Source: Stomoxys calcitrans
Taxonomy: Eukaryota; Arthropoda; Insecta; Diptera; Muscidae
Length of the DNA stretch: 64,000 nt
NCBI RefSeq assembly: GCF_963082655.1
Contig: NC_081552.1
Span: 120,206,907 to 120,270,906, forward strand
Direction of reading: 5' to 3'
Below, piece after piece: positions 1 to 10,540 of this stretch; position 1 is the stretch's first letter, and every line of letters begins with the position of its first letter. Below the pieces are notes generated by a model, which worked only from the letters and a program-made list of their open reading frames with translations, was not told where the DNA came from and did not search any database. Both the position numbers and the translations under genes were made by a program.

Positions 1-580
1 CGCTAAGTATGGTTCAAATCGGTTCATAATTTGCTATAGTTGTCATATAAACCGATCTGGGATCTTGACATCTTGAGCCCATAGAGCGCGCAATTCTCAT
101 CCGATTTGGCTGAAATTTTGCATGAGGTGTTTTGTTGTGTCTTCTAATAACCGTGCTAAGTATAGCGCAAATCGGTACATAACCTGATATAGCTCCCATG
201 TAAACCGATCTGGGATTTTGACTTCTTGAGCCTCTAGAGGGCACAATTCTCATCCGATTTGGCAGAAGTTTTGTACAACGGCTTCTCTTATGACCTTAAA
301 CATACGTGTCTAATATGGTCTGAATCGATTATTAGCTTGATACAAGGCGCAATTTTTATCCGAATGAACTATAACGCAATGCCTTCTACAATGTTTAGTA
401 TTCATTTACCATCCGAATAGGACTATAACTTGATATGGCTCCAATAGCATAACAGATCTTATTCAACCTTATTATTTGTTGGCCTAAAAGGAGATACCGC
501 GCATAGAACTCGACAAATGCGATCCATGGTCGAGGGTAAATAAGATTCAACCCAGCCAAACTTAGCACGCTCTTACTTGT
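1..580 (+). mobile_element. HINE-A repeat, 3' part (5' end outside window)
   Basis: Non-autonomous repeat with several diverged ~153-bp units (recurring text such as 'accgatctgggat' and 'cttgagcc'), followed by the inverted copy of the element start (a decayed 'gatccatggtcgaggg') and a decayed hairpin, ending ACTTGT at 580 and followed by T. It encodes nothing of its own. The 79-codon reading frame on the minus strand is a frame through the repeat unit. The structure fits Helentron-associated (DINE-1-like) elements; that assignment is inference from architecture. Confidence 0.75.
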
Positions 581-1965
581 TTATTCTTAATTTCTTGTTT
601 TGGGTAGGATGGAGGGAGGGCGATTGCCTTCTGACATGTCTTTTCATTTGAGTACAATATATTCTCGGTCGCCCTACATGTCAGTTTGGTGTTGTTTTTA
701 TTGAGAGGAGAAGGTCGCTCCCCCCGACCCTAAGACCCCAAAAACAATTTATTTAAGTCGTTTAAAATCGAGATCTACATGTTCGGCTGAACGGCAGGAC
801 GGCAGAGTGCGACCCAGATAGTTGAATCGTTCTATCAACATTAGATTTAAACTCTACTGTAATAGAGCTTTCATTTAATTCCAATATTATCCCGATCGAC
901 CTACACGTCTTATTGAAGCGTATTAGGTGGGTTGGCCCACCAGACTCTGTCCCAAACGTGTATATCAGATTCGTAGTCAACTCTCAAAGACCTCATCCCG
1001 TTTTGTGGGTTTTTGGAGTTGGATAGGGCCCGTAGACACTTTGCACATATAACATATTCTTATAACAAAGGTGTAATCAACTTCCAAACACCTTTCCATA
1101 TTGTCCCAATCGGTAAATATGTCTTCAGACACCAAGAAATAAATTTTTATATCAGATTTTTACTAAACATTTAAATACCTTTTATTTGATATCCATATTG
1201 TCGCGATCGGCATATATGTCCTACTGGGGGGTTTGAGGGGATGGGAAAGCCCTTTAGACACCAAGAAATACATTTTTATGTCAGACTTGTACTATTCTTT
1301 TAATAACTTTCCTTTAATATCCATATTGTCCCAATCGGTATATATGTTCTGCTGGAGGGTTGGGAAGGCCCTTAGGCACCAAGGAATACACTTTTATGTC
1401 AGTTTGTATTCTACTTTTAAATACATTTCATTTGATACCTATATTGTCGAAAGCGGCAAAATTGTACTGTTGAAGCGTTTTGGGGGTGGGGAGGCCTCTC
1501 AGACACAAAGGAATAAATTTTTATGTCAGATTTGTATTCTACATTTAAATACCGTTAATTTGATACTGCTTTGGGCAAGTAAAAGTGTCCTGTTGGTGGT
1601 GTTTTTAGGGGTGAGGGACTCCCCGACACTAAATGTGACATTTTTACACCAAGTTCGTACTCTACTCTTAAATACCTTTCATTTGATACCCAATCGGTAA
1701 ACATGTCCGTTCGGGTAAGTTTTGAGATAGGGGCGCCAGGGTTAGTTGACCCAAAAATTTTATACCAATTTCCTGTTTTTGTGGTACCATGAAGTGGCAT
1801 ACAAAATTTCGGTGCACACTTCTCCGAGATCTGGCGTTTTTGAAAATTGGGGTAAGGAGGAGGGTCCTCGCCCCCTTCAGATATCATAAAACTAAGTGCC
1901 CTATTTTCACTGGAGGCCCAAACCCTACTACTGGGCCATTTCATGAAAATCGGTTCAGCCGTTTT
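581..1965 (-). mobile_element. Helitron-like repeat (divergent subfamily), both ends missing
   Basis: Tandem units of about 116-127 bp recur (for example near 1191, 1318, 1434 and 1561), each with a 'catattgtc..atcggtaaatatgtc'-type core, a G-rich stretch and 'ttttatgtcaga'. The right end has the conserved sub-5' segment of the Helitron family (a 'cggttcagccgttttt'-like string at ~1951-1965) but is cut by the HINE that starts at 1966. The part before ~1020 is too diverged to assign unit by unit. It encodes no recognisable protein; long frames at 1233-1700 and 1555-2094 are frames through the array. Confidence 0.6.
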
Positions 1966-2999
1966 TATACACTCCACCGTAGGATAGGGGTATACTAATT
2001 TCGTCATTCTGTTTGTACCACCTTGGGGGTTTACTAATTTCGTCATTTTGTTTCTAACTGCTCGAAATATTCGTCTGAGACCACATATCGTCATGACATT
2101 TTATATCGATCTAGCCATGTAAGTACGTCTATCCGTCCGTCTGTCTATCGGAAGCATGCTAACTTTCGAAGGAGCAAAGCTAGCCGCTTGAAATTGTGCA
2201 CAAATACTTCTTATTTGTGTAGTTCGGTTAGGATTGTAAATGGGCCATATCGGTCCATGTTTTTATATAGCTGCCATATAAACCGATCTTGACTTCTTGA
2301 GCCTCTAGAGTGCGCAATTCTTATCCGATTGGAATGAAGTTTTGCACGAAGTATTTTGTCATGATATCCAACAACTGTGCCAAGTATAGTTCAAATCGGT
2401 CCATAACCTGATATAGCTGTCATATAAACAGATCTGGGGACTTGACTTCTTGAGCTTCTAGAGGGCGCAATTTTTATCCGGTTTGGCTTAAATTTTTCAT
2501 GACGTATTTTATCCTTACATTCAACAACTGTGTCCAATAAGGTTCAAATCGGTTCATAACCTGATATAGCTGCCATATAAACCGATCTGGGTCTTGACTT
2601 CTTGAGCCTCAAGAGGTCGAAATTATTATCCGATTTGCCTGAAATTTTGTACGACGGATCCTCTCATTACCATCAACATACGTGTTTATTATGGTCTGAA
2701 TCGGCCTATAGCCCGATACAGCTCCCATATAAATCGATCTCTCTATTTTACTTCTTGAGCCCCCAAAAGGGCGCAATTCTTATTCGAATTGGCTGACATT
2801 TAACACATGTCTCCAACATATAATTTAATTGTGGTCCAAACCGGACCATATCTTGATATCGCTTTAATAGCCGAGCAAATCTTGTCTTATATCCTTTTTT
2901 GCCTAAGAAGAGATGCCGGGAAAATAACTCGGCAAATGCGATCCATGGTGGAGGGTATATAAGATTCGGTCCGGCCGAACTTAGCACGCTTTTACTTGT
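1966..2999 (+). mobile_element. HINE-A repeat, near full length
   Basis: Starts TATACACTCCACC directly after T, has the conserved 5' block (stretches of 'ccgtccgtctgtc' and 'aaagctagccgcttgaaat'), then several ~153-bp units. It then has the inverted start copy (atggtggagggtatat at ~2945), a GC hairpin with one mismatch, and the end ACTTGT followed by T. It cut into the preceding Helitron relative. No protein is encoded. Confidence 0.8.
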
Positions 3000-3213
3000 T
3001 CTATAATAGTTTTTCTTGATAAAAACACATGCCGTGCGATGAATGCGAGATCCGTACGAAATTTTGTATTTACATATTAATATCTGAATTAAAGTAGCCG
3101 TTGAATGGAGCGGACGTGTTTTCGTTTCGCTTTTCAAAGAAAAATATCCGTATCTCGGAATAGGTACTACCTATTACGAACAAAATCTAAAGCCTTTTTT
3201 AGAGTAGGCTAGA

Positions 3214-4215
3214 ATGAACGGATTTTCGAACATACATGGAACTCTGTAGAGGGCCCATCCACACATATGATGGACCGCGAGTACAGAGGGGACACCTTTG
3301 GCCTGCGATTTGCGTCGGCTGATACCGCCAAACAGCTCGTCGGAGGTATCCACACTCCCTGTGAGGGCGCAAAGCTCGACCTGGTGAGAAAGATGGACAT
3401 CCCCCAAATTACAAAGGCGACGGTCTTCATCAAGAGATGGGGCCGCAAATTTGCGACGAAGCGCATGTTGGGATTCTTGGGAGGAGAAGGTCTTCCACAG
3501 GGAGGAAGGAACTCTCCTTGTGATTGGCATTCATCAAGTCTCCGTGACAAGTTTGGCTAAGACTAAAAGCATGGCGCACTACGGGAGCAAGGCTGTCTTT
3601 TTCAAGATTGGGAAGACAAGGATATGCAGAAATTCTCATATTGTGACATCAGGCCGTGCAGTGGCAGGTGACTCAATACCGCCCAACAAACAGGGGTCTG
3701 ACGACGAGACAATCACCGCCTCTCTCAATATTGGAGAGACTAGGATAAGCAAAGATCCTAACACTAAAACAGCAGGCAGTGCAGTGGCGAGAGACCCAAC
3801 ACAGCCTAACAAACGGGTACCCGACGACGGACCCATCACCGACTTCAAGATTCGGAAGATCCTTATATTGAGACATCAAGCAGTGCAGCGAAAGGAGTCT
3901 TAATGCAGACTAACGAACAAGCATCCGACGATGGAATCATCATCAACTCCCAAGAAGCCCATTTACTTATGATCCTAGTATTGAAACATCAGGCAGTACA
4001 GGGACTGGCAACTCAATACAGACTAACGAACAGGGACCCGACGATGGGATCATTACCGATTTTATAAAGAGTCGGAAGACTAGGGCAGGCAAAGAACCTA
4101 ATACGACAACATCAGGCAGTGCAGTAACAGGAAAGTTAATGCAGTCTAAAGAACAGGGAGCAGACGATGAGATCATCACCTACTCCCAAGATGCCCATTT
4201 ACTGGAGGACCAATG
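3214..4215 (+). pseudogene. LINE-1 ORF1 (Gag-like) remnant with C-terminal tandem repeats
   Basis: Begins with ATG at 3214, aligned with the start of ORF1 in copy 2, but stops after 11 codons; an internal stretch is missing compared with copy 2. A frame from 3267 (FGLRFASADTAKQLVGG..., then 'KATVFIKRWGRK') and one from 3451 carry middle and C-terminal Gag parts, including a segment (GTLLVIGIHQVSVTSLAK) that is nearly the same in copy 2 (GTLLVVGIDQVSVTSLAK). From ~3600 the protein is built of repeats of about 35-40 residues containing 'TSGSAV' and 'DDETIT'-like cores. The reading frame ends in TGA overlapping the ORF2 start (ATGA, 4213-4216). I see no clear CCHC zinc knuckle. Confidence 0.65.
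3597..4205 (+). repeat. in-frame tandem repeat inside LINE-1 ORF1
   Basis: About five degenerate units of roughly 110-130 bp, each with text such as 'acatcaggcagtgcagt', a 'caataca..ctaacgaacaggg' block and 'gacgatgggatcatcacc'. The same repeat is present in copy 2 (about 35,110-35,720 on the other strand), so it belongs to the element and not to this locus. The encoded unit is acidic and Ser/Thr-rich. Confidence 0.65.
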
Positions 4216-5900
4216 ACTAAGGTAATCCAGATAAACCTCCACCGGAGCATGACTGCTACACACGCTCTGATAGAGAAAATGAGCAAGAGCAAGATTCATA
4301 TTGCCTTAATTCAGGAGCCATGGACGACACGGAACAATGTTTCTGGACTGAACCATATCAACTACCAATTATTCTATGCTAACACTGGTACTCGGCCGAG
4401 GACCTGCGTTATTTGTCATAAAAATTTGAATTATATTTTCCCCAGAGTTTTCAACGTCGGATGCAACAGTGGTGAGACAGGGAGACGGTGGAGCATACCT
4501 GGTATCACTTTATCTGCCTTTCGACTCTTCGACAACGTCACCCACGTCGGAGCTGCAACGGCTAGTGATTAAAGAAAACACAAAGGAAACGAGGTACGAA
4601 TAGGGTGCGATGCGAACTCTTACCACATTTCGTGGGGTAGTACCAACACTAATAAACGGGGCCAAACCCTGCCAGAGTTGTTGAATACTTACGACCTAAT
4701 AACACTTAATATTGGAACAACTCTACCTTTGTTAATAGGATTAGGGAGGAGGTATAAGCTGTGACGATATGTTCGGAAAATCTAATCGGAACACTCTTTC
4801 TCTGATTATAGGTACATTAAGTTAAGAATGGCACAACCAGCGCCGAATGCGATAAGCTTCCGGAATAAGTTGAAAACCAACTGGACAAACTTGGGCAAGA
4901 TAATTTTGATTGTCCAAGCATAGAAGACATTTACGAAAATGTCAAGAAGATAACAACAGAACTGGTGGGATCTTTCGAATATAGTTGTCCTCTTCGGGAA
5001 AGAATATCAGCCCCTGGATGACCGGGGAAATTTCCAACTTTGGGAAAGAGATCCGCAGACTTTTTAGCAGAGCACGACGTAAAAAAAAACGGAATTTTAT
5101 TGGGATGTGTATTAAACATGGCTTAAGGACTCCAATAAGATTAGCAAAGCGGCAAAACGTGCCTCTTGGAAGCTTTTCTGGAAACAGGTCAATAGCGTTT
5201 ATGATCCAAACTGAAACGAAGGATATGTTGAGGCTTTGTATAAAAGCGCATTTTCCACAAGATACGACGGGACTCACGGAAATATCGGAATCTTGGAATA
5301 ATGATGTTGATCGAAGGCTTATCATTACAAAATTTATGGTGAAGGAATCCTTGGAGAGCTCCAAACCATTTAACTCAACCGGACCTGATGGAATATTTCC
5401 ATCGTTACTACAGAAGGAGCAGACTATCTGGCGCCTCGCCTGGCCAAAATTTTCACAGCGTGCCTACGACTTGCATATACTCCGAAAGTCTGGTTGGAGG
5501 CAAGGGTGGTATATCCAAGCCTACAAAGGCCTACAGACCTATAACCTTTACGTCCTTTATACTCAAAACCATGGAACGTATTGTGGACACCATGATTGAC
5601 CAGCGAACTGCTCAAATACAAACAGCATGCCTATGTCAAGGGAAGGTCGGTGGAGACTGCTTTGCACAAGGTTGTTCATAAAATAGAAGAATCCTTCCAT
5701 GCCACAACGTAAATTGGCGGTATGCATTGACATCGAGGGGGCTTTTAACAATGTGCGGACCTAAACAGTGATCCCATCCTTAGATAACTACACTTAGAGG
5801 CTCGGTAAACCATATGCTAAGAAACAGGTGGATAAATTTTGTGTCCCATGACATAAATATCAGGGCGAAAATGGCACAAGGCTCGCCACAGGGGACAATT
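4213..5900 (+). pseudogene. LINE-1 ORF2 remnant: endonuclease and partial reverse transcriptase
   Basis: Opens with ATGACTAAGG; the first 119 codons are an APE-type endonuclease start (INLHRSMTATHALIEKM, then ALIQEPW with the catalytic Glu, then a core ending in TCVICHKNLNY). Frames are then shifted; translation near 4600 gives a GCDANS-type stretch (active-site Asp/Asn) and 'HISWGSTNTNKR'. At 4985-5599 the RT N-terminal part is readable (STGPDGIFPSLLQKE), followed by 'TMERIVDTMID' and a palm stretch like 'GAFNNVRT' near 5740. A 'MAQGSPQGT'-like motif lies near 5870. Many stops and frameshifts make it non-functional. In retrotransposition this protein would nick the target and copy the RNA. 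RNase H is absent from this copy. Confidence 0.75.
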
Positions 5901-6362
5901 AATCGCCACTCCTGTAATAAACAGATCAGTTACTGGTTGAGAACTTGTCTTAATTGATAGCTGAACCACAGATTTAAATATGTACATACTTATGAGTATA
6001 AGAGATTTGGAATTGACTGTATAAGAAATTCAGTGTTGTCAATTGTGGGTACCACTACATCTCCCTTTTCAAAAGAATACAGATTCTTTACAATATGTTT
6101 GGTAGCATTTGTGTACTGGCATTTCTTATGGTTTACATTTTACACAGTGATCCCATCCTTAGATCACAACCCGGTGGACCCTGTTCTTAGAGGCTCGGTA
6201 AACCATATGCTAAGGAGCAGATGAATAAATTGTGTGTCCCATTACATATTGTAAATATCAGGGCGAAAATGGCTCAAGGCACGCCACAGCAGACAATTAA
6301 TCGCCATTTTACAATATATTTAGTAGCATTTGTGTAGTGGCATTTCTTATTGTTTACATTTT
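5765..6362 (+). repeat. local duplication of LINE-1 RT sequence with an AT-rich unit
   Basis: 5765-5906 (starting 'acagtgatcccatcc') recurs at 6143-6309 with substitutions and a 16-base longer middle. The flanking text 'gtagcatttgtgta' with 'ggcatttctta' also occurs twice (~6100 and ~6322), so a unit of ~220 bp is present about 1.3 times. The spacer 5907-6085 is not recognised. Confidence 0.7.
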
Positions 6363-6363
6363 T

Positions 6364-7341
6364 TATACCCTCCACCATAGGCTGGGGGGTATACTAATTT
6401 CGTCATTCTGTTTGTAACTACTCGAAATATTCGTCTGAGTATATTTATATTCTTGTTCGTCGCGACATTTTATGTCGACATAGCCATGTCCGTCCGTCTG
6501 TCCGTCTGTCTGTCGAAAGCACGCTAACTTTCGAAGGAGTAAAGCTAGCCGCTTGAAATTTTCCACAAATACTTCTTATTAGTGTAGGTCGGTTGGTATT
6601 GTAAATGGGCCATATCGGTCCATGTTTTGATATAGCTGCCATATAAACCGATCTTGGGTCTTGATTTCTTGAGCCTCTAGAGGGCGCAATTCTCATCCGA
6701 TTTGACTGAAATTTTGCACATAGTGCTTTAGTATCACTTAAGTATGGTCCTAATCGTTCTATAACCTGGTATAGCTGCCATATAAACCGATCTTGGGTCT
6801 TGATTTCTTGAGCCTCTAGAGAGCGCAATTTTTACCCGATTGGAATGAAATTTTGCACGACGTGTTTTGTTATGATATCCAACAACTGTGCTAAGTATGA
6901 TTCTATTCGGTTCATAACCAGATATAGCTGCCATATAAACCGATCTGGGATCTTGACTTCTTGAGCCTCTAGAGGTCGCAATTATTATCCGATTTGCCTT
7001 TGTACAACGGATCCTCTCATGACCATCAACATACGTGTTTATTATGGTCTGAATCGGTCTATAGCCCGATACAGCTCCCATATCAATCGATCTCTCTATT
7101 TTACTTCTTGAGCCCCCAAAGGGAGCAATTCTTATTCGAATTGGCTGACATTTTACACAAGTCTCCAACATATAATTTAATTGTGGTCCATATCTTAATA
7201 TCGCTCTAATAGCAGAGCAAATCTTTTCTTATATCCTGTTTTGCCTAAGAAGAGATACCGGGAAAAGAACTCGACAAATGCGATCCATGGTGGAGGGTAT
7301 ATAAGATTCGGCCCGGCCGAACTTAGCACGCTTTTACTTGT
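6364..7341 (+). mobile_element. HINE-A repeat, full length
   Basis: TATACCCTCCACCATAGG start after T, conserved 5' block, about four ~153-bp units, inverted start copy, hairpin TTCGGCCCGGCCGAA and terminal ACTTGT, followed by T. The next HINE starts three bases later in the same orientation. Encodes no protein; the minus-strand frames at 6445-6828 and 6734-7171 run through the 153-bp array. Confidence 0.85.
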
Positions 7342-7344
7342 TAT

Positions 7345-8088
7345 TATACCCTCCACCATAGAATGGGGGGTATACTAATTTCATAAAGTATATATGTTCT
7401 TGATCGTCGTGACATTTTATGTCGATCTAGCCATGTCCGTCCGTCTGTCTGTCGAAAGCACGCTAACTTTCAAAGGAGTAAAGCTAGCCGCTTGAAATTT
7501 TCCACAAATACTTCTAATTTGAGTAGGTCAGTTGGGATTGTAAATGGGCCATATCGGTCCATGTTTTTATATAGCTGCCATATAAACCGATCTTGGGTTT
7601 TGCCTTCTTGGGTCTCTAGAGGGCGCAATTCTGGTCCAATTTGACTGAAATTTTGCAGGACGTGTTTTGTTGTGATTTCCAACCAACTGTTGCAAGTATG
7701 GTTCAAATCGGTTCATAACCTGATATAGCTGCCATATAAACCGATCTGGGATCTTGACTTCTTGAGCTTCTAGAGGTCGCAATTATTATCCGATTTGCCT
7801 ACGACTGGTCCTCTCATTACCATCAACATACGTATTTATTATGGTCTGAATCGGTCTATAGCCTGATACAGTTCCTATAGAAATCGATCTCTCTATTTTA
7901 CTTCTTGAGCCCCCAATTGACACAATTTTTATTCGAATTGGCTGACATTTTACACAGGTCTCCAACATATAATTTAATTGTGGTCGAAACCGGACCATAT
8001 CGCTCTAATAGCAGAGCAAATATTTTCTTATATCCTTTTTTGCCTAAGAAGAGATGCCGCGAAAATAACTCGACACGCTTTTACTTGT
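7345..8088 (+). mobile_element. HINE-A repeat lacking its 3' hairpin
   Basis: Starts TATACCCTCCACCATAG and ends with ACTTGT, but between 'aactcga' and 'cacgctttta' (about 8072) it lacks the inverted start copy and the whole hairpin, roughly 60 bases that every other intact copy has. It lies head-to-tail with the copy ending at 7341. Confidence 0.8.
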
Positions 8089-8667
8089 TGAGTATAACTT
8101 CGAGATGACTGGTTAATAAGAAAAGTCAGGGGAATATTTTTCCAATTCGAGTTTCACGATGAAATTTCAATGAATCTGTTTTATGGTAGTCCTTCTTCAA
8201 AATTCCCGGTAATGGCTTATGGTCTGTTACAATCTTAATCTTTCTACCGTCAATTTAATTGTGAAATTCTTCACAACCAAAACTACAGCTAGCATATCTT
8301 TTTCTATTTGAGCATATCTTGTTTCTGCATCCGACAGGCTTCGCGACGCAAAACAGACTGATATTTGTTTTGCAGTTAAGGACAACCCAACCCATTCTTT
8401 GATGCATCTGCCTACAATACACTTTCCTCATTGCAGTCAAATGGTTTTAGTGACGGTGCTTTTATAATCAATTCCTTTATCTGTGTGAGATAACTCTCAT
8501 GTCCTGGCAGCCATGCTCATTTAGTTTTTGAAAAACTTAAGAGGCTATTTTTATTCCAAACGGTAACCCATTTATTCCAAACGGTAACCCATCTAGGCGT
8601 GCTTAAAGTACAAATTTATCTTGATTCTTCATCCAAGGCAATATTCCAAAAGCCGTCTTTTATATCA
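8089..8667 (-). pseudogene. Ty3/gypsy-type pol remnant: RT and RNase H
   Basis: Minus-strand translation in shifting frames gives an ordered run of Ty3/gypsy landmarks: RT palm text like 'DGFWNIALDEES' (near 8600-8660), 'FQKLNEH', then the RNase H start 'ADASKNGLG', then 'SRSLSDAETRYAQIEKDML', and finally 'VTDHKPL' near 8200-8230. The RT YxDD segment is deleted between the palm text and the thumb-like 'ELIIKAPSLKPFD'. A 20-odd-base stretch is duplicated at 8554-8592 ('ttattccaaacggtaaccca'). The copy is split by the HINE at 8668-9495; more of the same pol lies beyond it. No LTRs are visible. Confidence 0.65.
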
Positions 8668-9495
8668 ACAAGTAAGAGCGTGCTAAGTTCGGCCGAGCCG
8701 AATCTTATATACACTCCACCATGGATCGCATTTGTCGAGTTATATGCGCGGTATCTCTTTTTAGGCAAACAAAGAATATTGAACAAGAACCAATTCGGGC
8801 CATAAATAAATGCTGAACATTGTAGAAGTCATTGTGTAATATTTCAGTTCATTCGGATAAAAATTGCGCCTTGTAGGGGCTCAAGAAGAAAAATCGGGAG
8901 ATAGGTTTATATGGCAGCTGTAGAAAGCTATTAATCGATTCAGATCATACCAGACTCGCATGTTGAAGGTCATGAGAGAAACCGTTGTACAAAATTTCTG
9001 GCAAATCGGATGAGAATTGCGTCCTCTAGAGGCTCAAGAATTCAAGATCCCAGATCGGTTTATATGGCAGCTATATTAGGTTATGTACCGATTTGCGCCA
9101 TACTTAGCACAGTTATTGGAAGTCGTAACAAAACACCTCATGCAAAATTTCAGCCAAATCGGATGAGAACTGCGCATTATATTGGCTCAAGAAGTCAAGA
9201 CCTAAGATCGGTTTATATGACAGCTATATCAAAACATGGACCGATTGGGCCCATTTACAATACCAACCGACCTACACCAATAGAAAGTATTTGTGTAAAA
9301 TTTCAAGTGGCTAGCTTAACTCCTTCGGAAGTTAGAGTGCTTTCGACATACAGACGGACGGAAATGGCTAGATCGATTTAAATTGACATGACGATCAAGA
9401 ATATACATACTTTATGGGGTCTCCGACGCATATTTCGAGGTGTTACAAACAGAATGACGACATTAGTATACCCCCATCCTATGGTGGAGGCTATA
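8668..9495 (-). mobile_element. HINE-A repeat inserted in the gypsy remnant
   Basis: Seen from the minus strand it starts TATAG (decayed TATACCC) at 9495 and ends ACTTGT at 8668, followed by T. The hairpin has one mismatch (GGCCGAGCC). It contains about three ~153-bp units. Ty3/gypsy pol text flanks it on both sides in one orientation, so it interrupted that element. Confidence 0.8.
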
Positions 9496-9729
9496 GTAAC
9501 TAAAGATAATATTTTACCCAAAAATCTGGGCTTAAATTGTTCAAAAGATGAAATTTCATAATAATGTTCCTGAATGGCCATATTAAAATCTTTCTTTCCT
9601 CACTTTTCTCAATGAAATTTTTCTCACATAATCTTTTTATCTCTTCTCTCAATGGTTCTCTCAGAGAGAGTGGTATACATCTGGCAGGATTAATGCATTG
9701 AATTGCATTCTCTTTTATTTTACCCACCA
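9496..9729 (-). pseudogene. Ty3/gypsy-type pol remnant: protease-RT linker
   Basis: Minus-strand frame with 'AIQCINPARCIPLSLREPL' and 'EEIKRLCEKNFIEKSEE', the proline/arginine segment and amphipathic helix that precede RT in Ty3/gypsy Pol proteins. It continues the fragment at 8089-8667 on the other side of the inserted HINE. The RT fingers between the two parts are not found, so material was lost. I call it by motif, without a database match. Confidence 0.55.
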
Positions 9730-10540
9730 CCGTAGGATAGTCATTCCGTTTGTAGCACCTCGAAATATTGATCTAGAACCCCATAAAGTATATATATTCT
9801 TGGTCGTCTCGAAATTCTGATTCGAACTAGCCATGTCCGTCCGTGCGTCCGTCTGTCGAAATCACGATAGCGGTCGAACGCGCAGAGGTAGCCGCTTGAA
9901 ATTTTGCACAGATACTTTGTATTGATGTAGGTAGTTGGGGATTGGCCATATCGGTTCAGATTTGGATATAGCTCCCATACTGGATATAGCATACCATACT
10001 GAGCACAGTTTTTGGAAGTCATAACAAAACACCTTATGTAAAATTTCGGCCAAATCGAATGAGAATTGCGCGCTCTAATGGCTCAATAAATCAAGATCCA
10101 AGATCGGTTTATATGACAGCTATACCAGATTATAAACCGATTTGAATCATACTTAGCACAGTTGTTGTAAGTGATACTAAAACACTACGTGAAAAATTTC
10201 GGTTTATCTGGCAGCTATATCAAAACATGGACCCATGTAAACCATACTTAGCGTAGTTGTTGGAAGTGATACCAAAACACTATGTGCAAAATTTCAATAA
10301 AATAGGATAAGAATTACACCCTCTAGTGGCTCAAGAAGTCAAGACCCAAGATCGGTTTATATGGCAGCTATATCAATACATGGACCGATGAATGGGCAAT
10401 GGTCAGATCGGTTTATATGGTGGCTATATAAGGATGTGGACTGATTTGGACCATAAATGACACAGTTGTTGAAAGTCAAAATAAAACACTTCATGCACAA
10501 TTTCGGCCACATCGGATAAGAAGTGCGCCCTCTAAAGCTC
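9730..10540. mobile_element. chimeric HINE-A: plus-sense 5' part fused to minus-sense array
   Basis: 9730-~9970 reads as the 5' block of HINE-A in plus sense (CCACCACCGTAGGATAG start with its first bases altered, then 'ccatgtccgtccgtgcgtcc' and 'ccgcttgaaattttgcac'). From ~9985 the text is the array in the opposite sense ('gagcacagtttttggaagtc'). The right edge is cut by LINE-2 copy 1. No hairpin end is present. Confidence 0.65.

Larger units (their letters stand above)
3093..5935 (+). mobile_element. LINE-1 (RNase-H class non-LTR retrotransposon), copy 1, 3'-truncated
   Basis: The left end is set by comparison with copy 2: the two copies become similar at AGTAGCCG (3093 here, 37,652 on the other strand) and differ outside it, so this is probably the true 5' end. 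The order is 5' UTR (3093-3213), ORF1 remnants (3214-4212), and ORF2 with endonuclease (4213-~4800), linker and reverse transcriptase (to ~5900). The catalytic YADD region, thumb and RNase H seen in copies 2 and 3 are missing. Frames are broken many times. Confidence 0.8.

Noticed and set aside
1233..2094. 155- and 179-codon frames on both strands
   Set aside because: They run through Helitron-like tandem units and across the boundary with a HINE; composition is that of the repeats.
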